Made by a program: the position numbers and the translations under genes
NCBI RefSeq assembly: GCF_041296385.1
Contig: NW_027183515.1
Span: 310,001-374,000 of the forward strand
Reading direction: 5' to 3'
Length of the DNA: 64,000 nucleotides
Origin: Aphelocoma coerulescens
Lineage: Eukaryota > Chordata > Aves > Passeriformes > Corvidae
In this document: positions 1-11,340 of the stretch, piece after piece
How positions within the stretch are numbered: the first letter of the stretch is position 1
Layout of the letters: every line of letters begins with the position of its first letter
Notes under the pieces: generated by a model
What the model saw: only the letters and a program-made list of their open reading frames with translations
Told to the model about the DNA's origin: nothing
The model's database searches: none

Positions 1-1159
1 GGCAGTCACGGCCTGGAGGAGGGCTGCTCCCGGGGGACAGCCTGGGGCAGGAGGCTGCTGGAGATTCATTCCCCACACTCCTTGTCATGAGGTGCTCAGA
101 GTGATTGGAAAGGCTGTTGGCAGCAGGCAGTTCTCTGGGTTCAAGCTGTGGAGCTGTCAGCGGGAATGCAAAGGCCAAGCTGGTGAGCCTTTTGTCCTGG
201 TGCCTTTAGTGTGTGAGCAGTCCCTGGTGCCGTTGTCTTTGGATCCTGAGTGTGGGAGAGGCAAGGCTTAGGATGGTGCGTAGAGCTGAGAAGGAAAGTG
301 CCGAGAGCAGCGTGTGTGCTGCTGCTTTGAGGGGTGCAGTTGAAGTTGTAGGCAGCAAGAGCTTTCTCAGCTGGCCCTTTTGTGAGCTCTGCTTTTGCCA
401 GATGACTTCCATCTTACCCTCTTACCATCTTAGCCTCTCATTTTTGCATATCCCAAACCCCCTTCCAAACATCCAGCAGCTGCTTGTAAAGAAGAAGTCC
501 TAGAACAAAAAGCCAGTGCTGCCTTTCATAGCCCCTTTGCTGTCTATGAAGTAGAGGAAAGAAGCTAGTGAGACGCACTTTCTTTCTCAACTCCATAGAG
601 CGCATCCTTCTCTCAAGGTGGCAGAGTCCTTGGCGGAAGTGAAGCATCTGCAGCTGCAGTTCAGACTGAGAGATGTGCCAGGACAGGAAACATTTGCTGA
701 CCTTCCCTGTTCCCTGTGCAACATGATTCTCGCATCCCAGTCACTTTCACATACCTTCGGTATCCCTGAGTCCAAGCAGCTAAAGCTCACAGAGACAGAA
801 GTGTCAGGAAGGAAAACGTTGCAAAAGCACCCCCTTCTCTTATCAGCATATAAATTGTGCACAACAGGCTGCGGCACCGAACCTTCCTTCTCAGATAGAC
901 ATGCCATCACACTTTTCACTCTTGCAGCTCGGTTGAAAAGCTCCAGCAGCTGCTCCCGCAATAGCAAAAGGTTCTAGAAGTGAAAGCCAGTTTGGGGCTG
1001 CACCTTCTCCTTGCCGCATGTAAGCCACACCAAACTCCCTGATGCACTCTGTCCTCCCCTTCTCAAAGGAGTAGACGGTGGCATCAGGACACACCTGTGT
1101 CCCAGCAGCTGGGTGCCCAGCCGGGAGCAGGAGCAGGGCTGGGGCTGCTCCCAAAGTTG

Positions 1160-1171
1160 CCCCGCCCCAAT
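1160..1171 (-). promoter_or_regulatory. Candidate GC box overlapping an inverted CCAAT box, once per unit
   Basis: The plus strand reads ccccgccccaat. On the minus strand this is ATTGGGGCGGGG, an Sp1-type GC box preceded by an inverted CCAAT. It lies about 45 bp downstream (minus sense) of the AATAAA at 1212-1217. If used, it would start a new minus-strand transcript just after the previous one ends. There is no obvious TATA box nearby. This is motif-level evidence only. Confidence 0.3.
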
Positions 1172-1211
1172 GCCAGAGCCGGACATATGCTGAGGGGGGG
1201 CTGGATCAGGC

Positions 1212-1217
1212 TTTATT
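1212..1217 (-). promoter_or_regulatory. Candidate poly(A) signal AATAAA on the minus strand, once per unit
   Basis: The plus strand reads ctttattgtcc, giving GGACAATAAAG on the minus strand. It recurs at the same phase in every unit that covers it. Minus-strand ORFs end upstream of it. The hexamer is exact but alone it is weak evidence; no transcript is known from the sequence. Confidence 0.35.
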
Positions 1218-1560
1218 GTCCAGCTGCATGCCAGGAGTGAGCACAAAATCTACCTGCATTCTCTGCAGCATGCCATCCTGGAGCAGAGCCATTGCCAAAG
1301 GAAGCCGTCAGCCCGTGCCAAGCCAGTGCCGGAGTGGGATCCTAGCAGCACCTGTAGAAGCCGGGAGAGAGGAGCCCACCTGGAGCAGGTTCGTGCAGGA
1401 TTAATCATCCCGTGGCTTCCCACCAGGGTCCTGTTGCTTCCAAAAGGCCCCACAGTGTCACTGTGGCCCCTCGGTTCCACCAGGTTCCATAGCGTCACTG
1501 TGGTGCCCAGGGTTCCGTCAGCTTCGCCAGCATCCCCACGGTCTGCAGAGCTCCCCGAGC

Positions 1561-1936
1561 TTCTGTGGTGTCACAGTGGAGGCAGGGTTGCTTCAGGTTC
1601 CATAGCATCAGCACGGTCTCCAGGGCTCCCAGAGGTTCTGTGGTGTCACAGTGGAGGCAGGGTTGCATCAGGTTCCATAGCATCACCACAGTCTCCAGGG
1701 CTCCCTGAGCTTCTGTGGTGTCACAGTGGAGGCAGGGTTGCATCAGGTTCCATAGCATCAGCACGGTCTCCAGGGCTCCCAGAGGTTCTGTGGTGTCACA
1801 GAGGAGGCAGGGTTGCATCAGGTTCCATAGCATCACCATGGTCTCCAGGGCTCCAAGAGCTTCTGTGGTGTCACAGAGGAGGCAGGGTTGCATCAGGTTC
1901 AATAGCATCAGCACGGTCTCCAGGGCTCCCCTGAGC
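1561..1936. repeat. 75-bp minisatellite inside each unit (standard five-copy form)
   Basis: Five tandem copies, four of 75 bp and the last of 76 bp, starting at 1561, 1636, 1711, 1786 and 1861. Each begins ttctgtggtgtcacag and ends in ctccagggctcc plus a variable tail. Copies alternate between agcacgg and accac(a/g)(g/t) tails, giving a 150-bp dimer-like periodicity. Degenerate relatives flank the array on both sides (about 1440-1560 and 1937-2100). Because 75 is a multiple of three and the unit lacks stops in several frames, long ORFs appear on both strands; this is arithmetic rather than evidence of coding. The same array recurs every 2268 bp to unit 18 and in unit 23. Confidence 0.96.
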
Positions 1937-2268
1937 TTCTGTGGTGGTGTCACAGAGGAGCCAGGCTTCCTTGTAGTTCCCCAGCATCACAAAGGCTCTC
2001 CTGGGAGCCACGGGTCACAAAGCACCGTGGGCTCTGTGCAGCCCCGCTGTGTCACAATGGCCGCTGGCTTCCACGAGCCCCCGCAGTGTCCCAGTGGGCC
2101 CCGTGGCTTTAGGAGTGGGTGGCTGGGAGTTGGTGCCAGCGGCTGGGGGAGCAGCAGCAGGGACTGTGTGTGGACAGTGCCATGGCCACTTGTGTGGCCA
2201 CTGGTGTCTCTGTGCCAGGCACAGCCGTGGTGTGTAACACCGGCTCTGGGTCCTTTGGCTGTGCAGGT

Positions 2269-4536
2269 GGCAGTCACGGCCTGGAGCAGGGCTGCTCCCG
2301 GGGGACAGCCTGGGGCAGGAGGCTGCTGGAGATTCATTCCCCACACTCCTTGTCATGAGGTGCTCAGAGTGATTGGAAAGGCTGTTGGCAGCAGGCAGTT
2401 CTCTGGGTTCAAGCTGTGGAGCTGTCAGCGGGAATGCAAAGGCCAAGCTGGTGAGCCTTTTGTCCTGGTGCCTTTAGTGTGTGAGCAGTCCCTGGTGCCG
2501 TTGTCTTTGGATCCTGAGTGTGGGAGAGGCAAGGCTTAGGATGGTGCGTAGAGCTGAGAAGGAAAGTGCCGAGAGCAGCGTGTGTGCTGCTGCTTTGAGG
2601 GGTGCAGTTGAAGTTGTAGGCAGCAAGAGCTTTCTCAGCTGGCCCTTTTGTGAGCTCTGCTTTTGCCAGATGACTTCCATCTTACCCTCTTACCATCTTA
2701 GCCTCTCATTTTTGCATATCCCAAACCCCCTTCCAAACATCCAGCAGCTGCTTGTAAAGAAGAAGTCCTAGAACAAAAAGCCAGTGCTGCCTTTCATAGC
2801 CCCTTTGCTGTCTATGAAGTAGAGGAAAGAAGCTAGTGAGACGCACTTTCTTTCTCAACTCCATAGAGCGCATCCTTCTCTCAAGGTGGCAGAGTCCTTG
2901 GCGGAAGTGAAGCATCTGCAGCTGCAGTTCAGACTGAGAGATGTGCCAGGACAGGAAACATTTGCTGACCTTCCCTGTTCCCTGTGCAACATGATTCTCG
3001 CATCCCAGTCACTTTCACACACCTTCGGTATCCCTGAGTCCAAGCAGCTAAAGCTCACAGAGACAGAAGTGTCAGGAAGGAAAACGTTGCAAAAGCACCC
3101 CCTTCTCTTATCAGCATATAAATTGTGCACAACAGGCTGCGGCACCGAACCTTCCTTCTCAGATAGACATGCCATCACACTTTTCACTCTTGCAGCTCGG
3201 TTGAAAAGCTCCAGCAGCTGCTCCCGCAATAGCAAAAGGTTCTAGAAGTGAAAGCCAGTTTGGGGCTGCACCTTCTCCTTGCCGCATGTAAGCCACACCA
3301 AACTCCCTGATGCACTCTGTCCTCCCCTTCTCAAAGGAGTAGACGGTGGCATCAGGACACACCTGTGTCCCAGCAGCTGGGTGCCCAGCCGGGAGCAGGA
3401 GCAGGGCTGGGGCTGCTCCCAAAGTTGCCCCGCCCCAATGCCAGAGCCGGACATATGCTGAGGGGGGGCTGGATCAGGCTTTATTGTCCAGCTGCATGCC
3501 AGGAGTGAGCACAAAATCTACCTGCATTCTCTGCAGCATGCCATCCTGGAGCAGAGCCATTGCCAAAGGAAGCCGTGAGCCCGTGCCAAGCCAGTGCCGG
3601 AGTGGGATCCTAGCAGCACCTGTGGAAGCCGGGAGAGAGGAGCCCACCTGGAGCAGGTTCGTGCAGGATTAATCATCCCGTGGCTTCCCACCAGGGTCCT
3701 GTTGCTTCCAAAAGGCCCCACAGTGTCACTGTGGCCCCTCGGTTCCACCAGGTTCCATAGCGTCACTGTGGTGCCCAGGGTTCCGTCAGCTTCGCCAGCA
3801 TCCCCACGGTCTGCAGAGCTCCCCGAGCTTCTGTGGTGTCACAGTGGAGGCAGGGTTGCATCAGGTTCCATAGCATCAGCACGGTCTCCAGGGCTCCCAG
3901 AGGTTCTGTGGTGTCACAGTGGAGGCAGGGTTGCATCAGGTTCCATAGCATCACCACAGTCTCCAGGGCTCCCTGAGCTTCTGTGGTGTCACAGTGGAGG
4001 CAGGGTTGCATCAGGTTCCATAGCATCAGCACGGTCTCCAGGGCTCCCAGAGGTTCTGTGGTGTCACAGAGGAGGCAGGGTTGCATCAGGTTCCATAGCA
4101 TCAGCACGGTCTCCAGGGCTCCAAGAGCTTCTGTGGTGTCACAGAGGAGGCAGGGTTGCATCAGGTTCAATAGCATCAGCACGGTCTCCAGGGCTCCCCT
4201 GAGCTTCTGTGGTGGTGTCACAGAGGAGCCAGGCTTCCTTGTAGTTCCCCAGCATCACAAAGGCTCTCCTGGGAGCCACGGGTCACAAAGCACCGTGGGC
4301 TCTGTGCAGCCCCGCTGTGTCACAATGGCCGCTGGCTTCCACGAGCCCCCGCAGTGTCCCAGTGGGCCCCGTGGCTTTAGGAGTGGGTGGCTGGGAGTTG
4401 GTGCCAGCGGCTGGGGGAGCAGCAGCAGGGACTGTGTGTGGACAGTGCCATGGCCACTTGTGTGGCCACTGGTGTCTCTGTGCCAGGCACAGCCGTGGTG
4501 TGTAACACCGGCTCTGGGTCCTTTGGCTGTGCAGGT
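2269..4536. repeat. Macrosatellite unit 2
   Basis: Standard 2268 bp with five minisatellite copies (3829-4204). Consensus-coordinate states: C at 752, T at 763, G at 821, G at 1309, A at 1592, G at 836 equivalent of the fourth copy (agcacgg). This is close to the majority sequence. Confidence 0.95.
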
Positions 4537-6804
4537 GGCAGTCACGGCCTGGAGCAGGGCTGCTCCCGGGGGACAGCCTGGGGCAGGAGGCTGCTGGAGA
4601 TTCATTCCCCACACTCCTTGTCATGAGGTGCTCAGAGTGATTGGAAAGGCTGTTGGCAGCAGGCAGTTCTCTGGGTTCAAGCTGTGGAGCTGTCAGCGGG
4701 AATGCAAAGGCCAAGCTGGTGAGCCTTTTGTCCTGGTGCCTTTAGTGTGTGAGCAGTCCCTGGTGCCGTTGTCTTTGGATCCTGAGTGTGGGAGAGGCAA
4801 GGCTTAGGATGGTGCGTAGAGCTGAGAAGGAAAGTGCCGAGAGCAGCGTGTGTGCTGCTGCTTTGAGGGGTGCAGTTGAAGTTGTAGGCAGCAAGAGCTT
4901 TCTCAGCTGGCCCTTTTGTGAGCTCTGCTTTTGCCAGATGACTTCCATCTTACCCTCTTACCATCTTAGCCTCTCATTTTTGCATATCCCAAACCCCCTT
5001 CCAAACATCCAGCAGCTGCTTGTAAAGAAGAAGTCCTAGAACAAAAAGCCAGTGCTGCCTTTCATAGCCCCTTTGCTGTCTATGAAGTAGAGGAAAGAAG
5101 CTAGTGAGACGCACTTTCTTTCTCAACTCCATAGAGCGCATCCTTCTCTCAAGGTGGCAGAGTCCTTGGCGGAAGTGAAGCATCTGCAGCTGCAGTTCAG
5201 ACTGAGAGATGTGCCAGGACAGGAAACATTTGCTGACCTTCCCTGTTCCCTGTGCAACATGATTCTCGCATCCCAGTCACTTTCACATACCTTCGGTATC
5301 CCTGAGTCCAAGCAGCTAAAGCTCACAGAGACAGAAGTGTCAGGAAGGAAAACGTTGCAAAAGCACCCCCTTCTCTTATCAGCATATAAATTGTGCACAA
5401 CAGGCTGCGGCACCGAACCTTCCTTCTCAGATAGACATGCCATCACACTTTTCACTCTTGCAGCTCGGTTGAAAAGCTCCAGCAGCTGCTCCCGCAATAG
5501 CAAAAGGTTCTAGAAGTGAAAGCCAGTTTGGGGCTGCACCTTCTCCTTGCCGCATGTAAGCCACACCAAACTCCCTGATGCACTCTGTCCTCCCCTTCTC
5601 AAAGGAGTAGACGGTGGCATCAGGACACACCTGTGTCCCAGCAGCTGGGTGCCCAGCCGGGAGCAGGAGCAGGGCTGGGGCTGCTCCCAAAGTTGCCCCG
5701 CCCCAATGCCAGAGCCGGACATATGCTGAGGGGGGGCTGGATCAGGCTTTATTGTCCAGCTGCATGCCAGGAGTGAGCACAAAATCTACCTGCATTCTCT
5801 GCAGCATGCCATCCTGGAGCAGAGCCATTGCCAAAGGAAGCCGTGAGCCCGTGCCAAGCCAGTGCCGGAGTGGGATCCTAGCAGTACCTGTGGAAGCCGG
5901 GAGAGAGGAGCCCACCTGGAGCAGGTTCGTGCAGGATTAATCATCCCGTGGCTTCCCACCAGGGTCCTGTTGCTTCCAAAAGGCCCCACAGTGTCACTGT
6001 GGCCCCTCGGTTCCACCAGGTTCCATAGCGTCACTGTGGTGCCCAGGGTTCCGTCAGCTTCGCCAGCATCCCCACGGTCTGCAGAGCTCCCCGAGCTTCT
6101 GTGGTGTCACAGTGGAGGCAGGGTTGCATCAGGTTCCATAGCATCAGCACGGTCTCCAGGGCTCCCAGAGGTTCTGTGGTGTCACAGTGGAGGCAGGGTT
6201 GCATCAGGTTCCATAGCATCACCACAGTCTCCAGGGCTCCCTGAGCTTCTGTGGTGTCACAGTGGAGGCAGGGTTGCATCAGGTTCCATAGCATCAGCAC
6301 GGTCTCCAGGGCTCCCAGAGGTTCTGTGGTGTCACAGAGGAGGCAGGGTTGCATCAGGTTCCATAGCATCACCATGGTCTCCAGGGCTCCAAGAGCTTCT
6401 GTGGTGTCACAGAGGAGGCAGGGTTGCATCAGGTTCAATAGCATCAGCACGGTCTCCAGGGCTCCCCTGAGCTTCTGTGGTGGTGTCACAGAGGAGCCAG
6501 GCTTCCTTGTAGTTCCCCAGCATCACAAAGGCTCTCCTGGGAGCCACGGGTCACAAAGCACCGTGGGCTCTGTGCAGCCCCGCTGTGTCACAATGGCCGC
6601 TGGCTTCCACGAGCCCCCGCAGTGTCCCAGTGGGCCCCGTGGCTTTAGGAGTGGGTGGCTGGGAGTTGGTGCCAGCGGCTGGGGGAGCAGCAGCAGGGAC
6701 TGTGTGTGGACAGTGCCATGGCCACTTGTGTGGCCACTGGTGTCTCTGTGCCAGGCACAGCCGTGGTGTGTAACACCGGCTCTGGGTCCTTTGGCTGTGC
6801 AGGT
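4537..6804. repeat. Macrosatellite unit 3
   Basis: Standard 2268 bp with five minisatellite copies (6097-6472). Carries T at consensus 752, G at 1309, T at 1349 (agcagtacc, shared with units 8, 11 and 15) and the accatgg form of the fourth minisatellite copy shared with units 1, 11 and 12. Confidence 0.95.
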
Positions 6805-9072
6805 GGCAGTCACGGCCTGGAGCAGGGCTGCTCCCGGGGGACAGCCTGGGGCAGGAGGCTGCTGGAGATTCATTCCCCACACTCCTTGTCATGAGGTGCT
6901 CAGAGTGATTGGAAAGGCTGTTGGCAGCAGGCAGTTCTCTGGGTTCAAGCTGTGGAGCTGTCAGCGGGAATGCAAAGGCCAAGCTGGTGAGCCTTTTGTC
7001 CTGGTGCCTTTAGTGTGTGAGCAGTCCCTGGTGCCGTTGTCTTTGGATCCTGAGTGTGGGAGAGGCAAGGCTTAGGATGGTGCGTAGAGCTGAGAAGGAA
7101 AGTGCCGAGAGCAGCGTGTGTGCTGCTGCTTTGAGGGGTGCAGTTGAAGTTGTAGGCAGCAAGAGCTTTCTCAGCTGGCCCTTTTGTGAGCTCTGCTTTT
7201 GCCAGATGACTTCCATCTTACCCTCTTACCATCTTAGCCTCTCATTTTTGCATATCCCAAACCCCCTTCCAAACATCCAGCAGCTGCTTGTAAAGAAGAA
7301 GTCCTAGAACAAAAAGCCAGTGCTGCCTTTCATAGCCCCTTTGCTGTCTATGAAGTAGAGGAAAGAAGCTAGTGAGACGCACTTTCTTTCTCAACTCCAT
7401 AGAGCGCATCCTTCTCTCAAGGTGGCAGAGTCCTTGGCGGAAGTGAAGCATCTGCAGCTGCAGTTCAGACTGAGAGATGTGCCAGGACAGGAAACATTTG
7501 CTGACCTTCCCTGTTCCCTGTGCAACATGATTCTCGCATCCCAGTCACTTTCACACACCTTCGGTACCCCTGAGTCCAAGCAGCTAAAGCTCACAGAGAC
7601 AGAAGTGTCAGGAAGGAAAACGTTGCAAAAGCACCCCCTTCTCTTATCAGCATATAAATTGTGCACAACAGGCTGCGGCACCGAACCTTCCTTCTCAGAT
7701 AGACATGCCATCACACTTTTCACTCTTGCAGCTCGGTTGAAAAGCTCCAGCAGCTGCTCCCGCAATAGCAAAAGGTTCTAGAAGTGAAAGCCAGTTTGGG
7801 GCTGCACCTTCTCCTTGCCGCATGTAAGCCACACCAAACTCCCTGATGCACTCTGTCCTCCCCTTCTCAAAGGAGTAGACGGTGGCATCAGGACACACCT
7901 GTGTCCCAGCAGCTGGGTGCCCAGCCGGGAGCAGGAGCAGGGCTGGGGCTGCTCCCAAAGTTGCCCCGCCCCAATGCCAGAGCCGGACATATGCTGAGGG
8001 GGGGCTGGATCAGGCTTTATTGTCCAGCTGCATGCCAGGAGTGAGCACAAAATCTACCTGCATTCTCTGCAGCATGCCATCCTGGAGCAGAGCCATTGCC
8101 AAAGGAAGCCGTGAGCCCGTGCCAAGCCAGTGCCGGAGTGGGATCCTAGCAGCACCTGTGGAAGCCGGGAGAGAGGAGCCCACCTGGAGCAGGTTCGTGC
8201 AGGATTAATCATCCCGTGGCTTCCCACCAGGGTCCTGTTGCTTCCAAAAGGCCCCACAGTGTCACTGTGGCCCCTCGGTTCCACCAGGTTCCATAGCGTC
8301 ACTGTGGTGCCCAGGGTTCCGTCAGCTTCGCCAGCATCCCCACGGTCTGCAGAGCTCCCCGAGCTTCTGTGGTGTCACAGTGGAGGCAGGGTTGCATCAG
8401 GTTCCATAGCATCAGCACGGTCTCCAGGGCTCCCAGAGGTTCTGTGGTGTCACAGTGGAGGCAGGGTTGCATCAGGTTCCATAGCATCACCACAGTCTCC
8501 AGGGCTCCCTGAGCTTCTGTGGTGTCACAGTGGAGGCAGGGTTGCATCAGGTTCCATAGCATCAGCACGGTCTCCAGGGCTCCCAGAGGTTCTGTGGTGT
8601 CACAGAGGAGGCAGGGTTGCATCAGGTTCCATAGCATCACCACGGTCTCCAGGGCTCCAAGAGCTTCTGTGGTGTCACAGTGGAGGCAGGGTTGCATCAG
8701 GTTCAATAGCATCAGCACGGTCTCCAGGGCTCCCCTGAGCTTCTGTGGTGGTGTCACAGAGGAGCCAGGCTTCCTTGTAGTTCCCCAGCATCACAAAGGC
8801 TCTCCTGGGAGCCACGGGTCACAAAGCACCGTGGGCTCTGTGCAGCCCCGCTGTGTCACAATGGCCGCTGGCTTCCATGAGCCCCCGCAGTGTCCCAGTG
8901 GGCCCCGTGGCTTTAGGAGTGGGTGGCTGGGAGTTGGTGCCAGCGGCTGGGGGAGCAGCAGCAGGGACTGTGTGTGGACAGTGCCATGGCCACTTGTGTG
9001 GCCACTGGTGTCTCTGTGCCAGGCACAGCCGTGGTGTGTAACACCGGCTCTGGGTCCTTTGGCTGTGCAGGT
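6805..9072. repeat. Macrosatellite unit 4
   Basis: Standard 2268 bp with five minisatellite copies (8365-8740). Carries C at consensus 763 (ggtacccc, shared with units 7, 13, 16 and 24) and T at 2074 (ccatgagc, shared with units 7 and 14). Its fifth minisatellite copy has cacagtgg where most units have cacagagg. Confidence 0.95.
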
Positions 9073-11340
9073 GGCAGTCACGGCCTGGAGCAGGGCTGCT
9101 CCTGGGGGACAGCCTGGGGCAGGAGGCTGCTGGAGATTCATTCCCCACACTCCTTGTCATGAGGTGCTCAGAGTGATTGGAAAGGCTGTTGGCAGCAGGC
9201 AGTTCTCTGGGTTCAAGCTGTGGAGCTGTCAGCGGGAATGCAAAGGCCAAGCTGGTGAGCCTTTTGTCCTGGTGCCTTTAGTGTGTGAGCAGTCCCTGGT
9301 GCCGTTGTCTTTGGATCCTGAGTGTGGGAGAGGCAAGGCTTAGGATGGTGCGTAGAGCTGAGAAGGAAAGTGCCGAGAGCAGCGTGTGTGCTGCTGCTTT
9401 GAGGGGTGCAGTTGAAGTTGTAGGCAGCAAGAGCTTTCTCAGCTGGCCCTTTTGTGAGCTCTGCTTTTGCCAGATGACTTCCATCTTACCCTCTTACCAT
9501 CTTAGCCTCTCATTTTTGCATATCCCAAACCCCCTTCCAAACATCCAGCAGCTGCTTGTAAAGAAGAAGTCCTAGAACAAAAAGCCAGTGCTGCCTTTCA
9601 TAGCCCCTTTGCTGTCTATGAAGTAGAGGAAAGAAGCTAGTGAGACGCACTTTCTTTCTCAACTCCATAGAGCGCATCCTTCTCTCAAGGTGGCAGAGTC
9701 CTTGGCGGAAGTGAAGCATCTGCAGCTGCAGTTCAGACTGAGAGATGTGCCAGGACAGGAAACATTTGCTGACCTTCCCTGTTCCCTGTGCAACATGATT
9801 CTCGCATCCCAGTCACTTTCACACACCTTCGGTATCCCTGAGTCCAAGCAGCTAAAGCTCACAGAGACAGAAGTGTCAGGAAGGAAAACGTTCCAAAAGC
9901 ACCCCCTTCTCTTATCAGCATATAAATTGTGCACAACAGGCTGCGGCACCGAACCTTCCTTCTCAGATAGACATGCCATCACACTTTTCACTCTTGCAGC
10001 TCGGTTGAAAAGCTCCAGCAGCTGCTCCCGCAATAGCAAAAGGTTCTAGAAGTGAAAGCCAGTTTGGGGCTGCACCTTCTCCTTGCCGCATGTAAGCCAC
10101 ACCAAACTCCCTGATGCACTCTGTCCTCCCCTTCTCAAAGGAGTAGACGGTGGCATCAGGACACACCTGTGTCCCAGCAGCTGGGTGCCCAGCCGGGAGC
10201 AGGAGCAGGGCTGGGGCTGCTCCCAAAGTTGCCCCGCCCCAATGCCAGAGCCGGACATATGCTGAGGGGGGGCTGGATCAGGCTTTATTGTCCAGCTGCA
10301 TGCCAGGAGTGAGCACAAAATCTACCTGCATTCTCTGCAGCATGCCATCCTGGAGCAGAGCCATTGCCAAAGGAAGCCGTGAGCCCGTGCCAAGCCAGTG
10401 CCGGAGTGGGATCCTAGCAGCACCTGTGGAAGCCGGGAGAGAGGAGCCCACCTGGAGCAGGTTCGTGCAGGATTAATCATCCCGTGGCTTCCCACCAGGG
10501 TCCTGTTGCTTCCAAAAGGCCCCACAGTGTCACTGTGGCCCCTCGGTTCCACCAGGTTCCATAGCGTCACTGTGGTGCCCAGGGTTCCGTCAGCTTCGCC
10601 AGCATCCCCACGGTCTGCAGAGCTCCCCGAGCTTCTGTGGTGTCACAGTGGAGGCAGGGTTGCATCAGGTTCCATAGCATCAGCACGGTCTCCAGGGCTC
10701 CCAGAGCTTCTGTGGTGTCACAGTGGAGGCAGGGTTGCATCAGGTTCCATAGCATCACCACAGTCTCCAGGGCTCCCTGAGCTTCTGTGGTGTCACAGTG
10801 GAGGCAGGGTTGCATCAGGTTCCATAGCATCAGCACGGTCTCCAGGGCTCCCAGAGGTTCTGTGGTGTCACAGAGGAGGCAGGGTTGCATCAGGTTCCAT
10901 AGCATCAGCACGGTCTCCAGGGCTCCAAGAGCTTCTGTGGTGTCACAGAGGAGGCAGGGTTGCATCAGGTTCAATAGCATCAGCACGGTCTCCAGGGCTC
11001 CCCTGAGCTTCTGTGGTGGTGTCACAGAGGAGCCAGGCTTCCTTGTAGTTCCCCAGCATCACAAAGGCTCTCCTGGGAGCCACGGGTCACAAAGCACCGT
11101 GGGCTCTGTGCAGCCCCGCTGTGTCACAATGGCCGCTGGCTTCCACGAGCCCCCGCAGTGTCCCAGTGGGCCCCGTGGCTTTAGGAGTGGGTGGCTGGGA
11201 GTTGGTGCCAGCGGCTGGGGGAGCAGCAGCAGGGACTGTGTGTGGACAGTGCCATGGCCACTTGTGTGGCCACTGGTGTCTCTGTGCCAGGCACAGCCGT
11301 GGTGTGTAACACCGGCTCTGGGTCCTTTGGCTGTGCAGGT
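9073..11340. repeat. Macrosatellite unit 5
   Basis: Standard 2268 bp with five minisatellite copies (10633-11008). Carries T at consensus 31 (cctggggga, linked to the preceding unit's ccatgagc), C at 821 (gttccaaaag) and cccagagcttc at the start of the second minisatellite copy, a form shared with unit 15. Confidence 0.95.

Larger units (their letters stand above)
1..2268. repeat. Macrosatellite unit 1 (reference unit)
   Basis: Used as the coordinate reference. The five-copy 75-bp minisatellite lies at 1561-1936. Distinctive bases: G at 19 (shared only with unit 16), T at 752, C at 1309, T at 1592 (cttcagg in the first minisatellite copy), T at 1839 (accatgg) and a private ctgtagaag near 1351-1359. 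A minus-strand AATAAA lies at 1212-1217 and a GC/CCAAT cluster at 1160-1171. Confidence 0.95.

Noticed and set aside
974..1186. ATG-initiated 70-codon minus-strand ORF downstream of the candidate poly(A) signal
   Set aside because: It is short, GC-driven, overlaps two other open frames and the proposed GC box, and has no family resemblance. It is kept only as context for the transcription idea.
1561..1936. CRISPR-like array
   Set aside because: Copies are contiguous 75-bp tandem repeats with no unique spacers, there are no cas genes, and the context is vertebrate.
1495..1953. 152-codon minus-strand ORF with repeated MLWNLMQPCLHCDTTE-like blocks
   Set aside because: It is the antisense reading of the same minisatellite, begins at GTG, and its length follows minisatellite copy number. 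The peptide periodicity is a consequence of the DNA repeat.
1715..2539. 274-codon plus-strand ORF, repeated in nearly every unit
   Set aside because: It starts at GTG, lies over the 75-bp minisatellite (25 codons per copy without stops), overlaps other long frames on both strands, and changes residues freely between copies. I see no domain.
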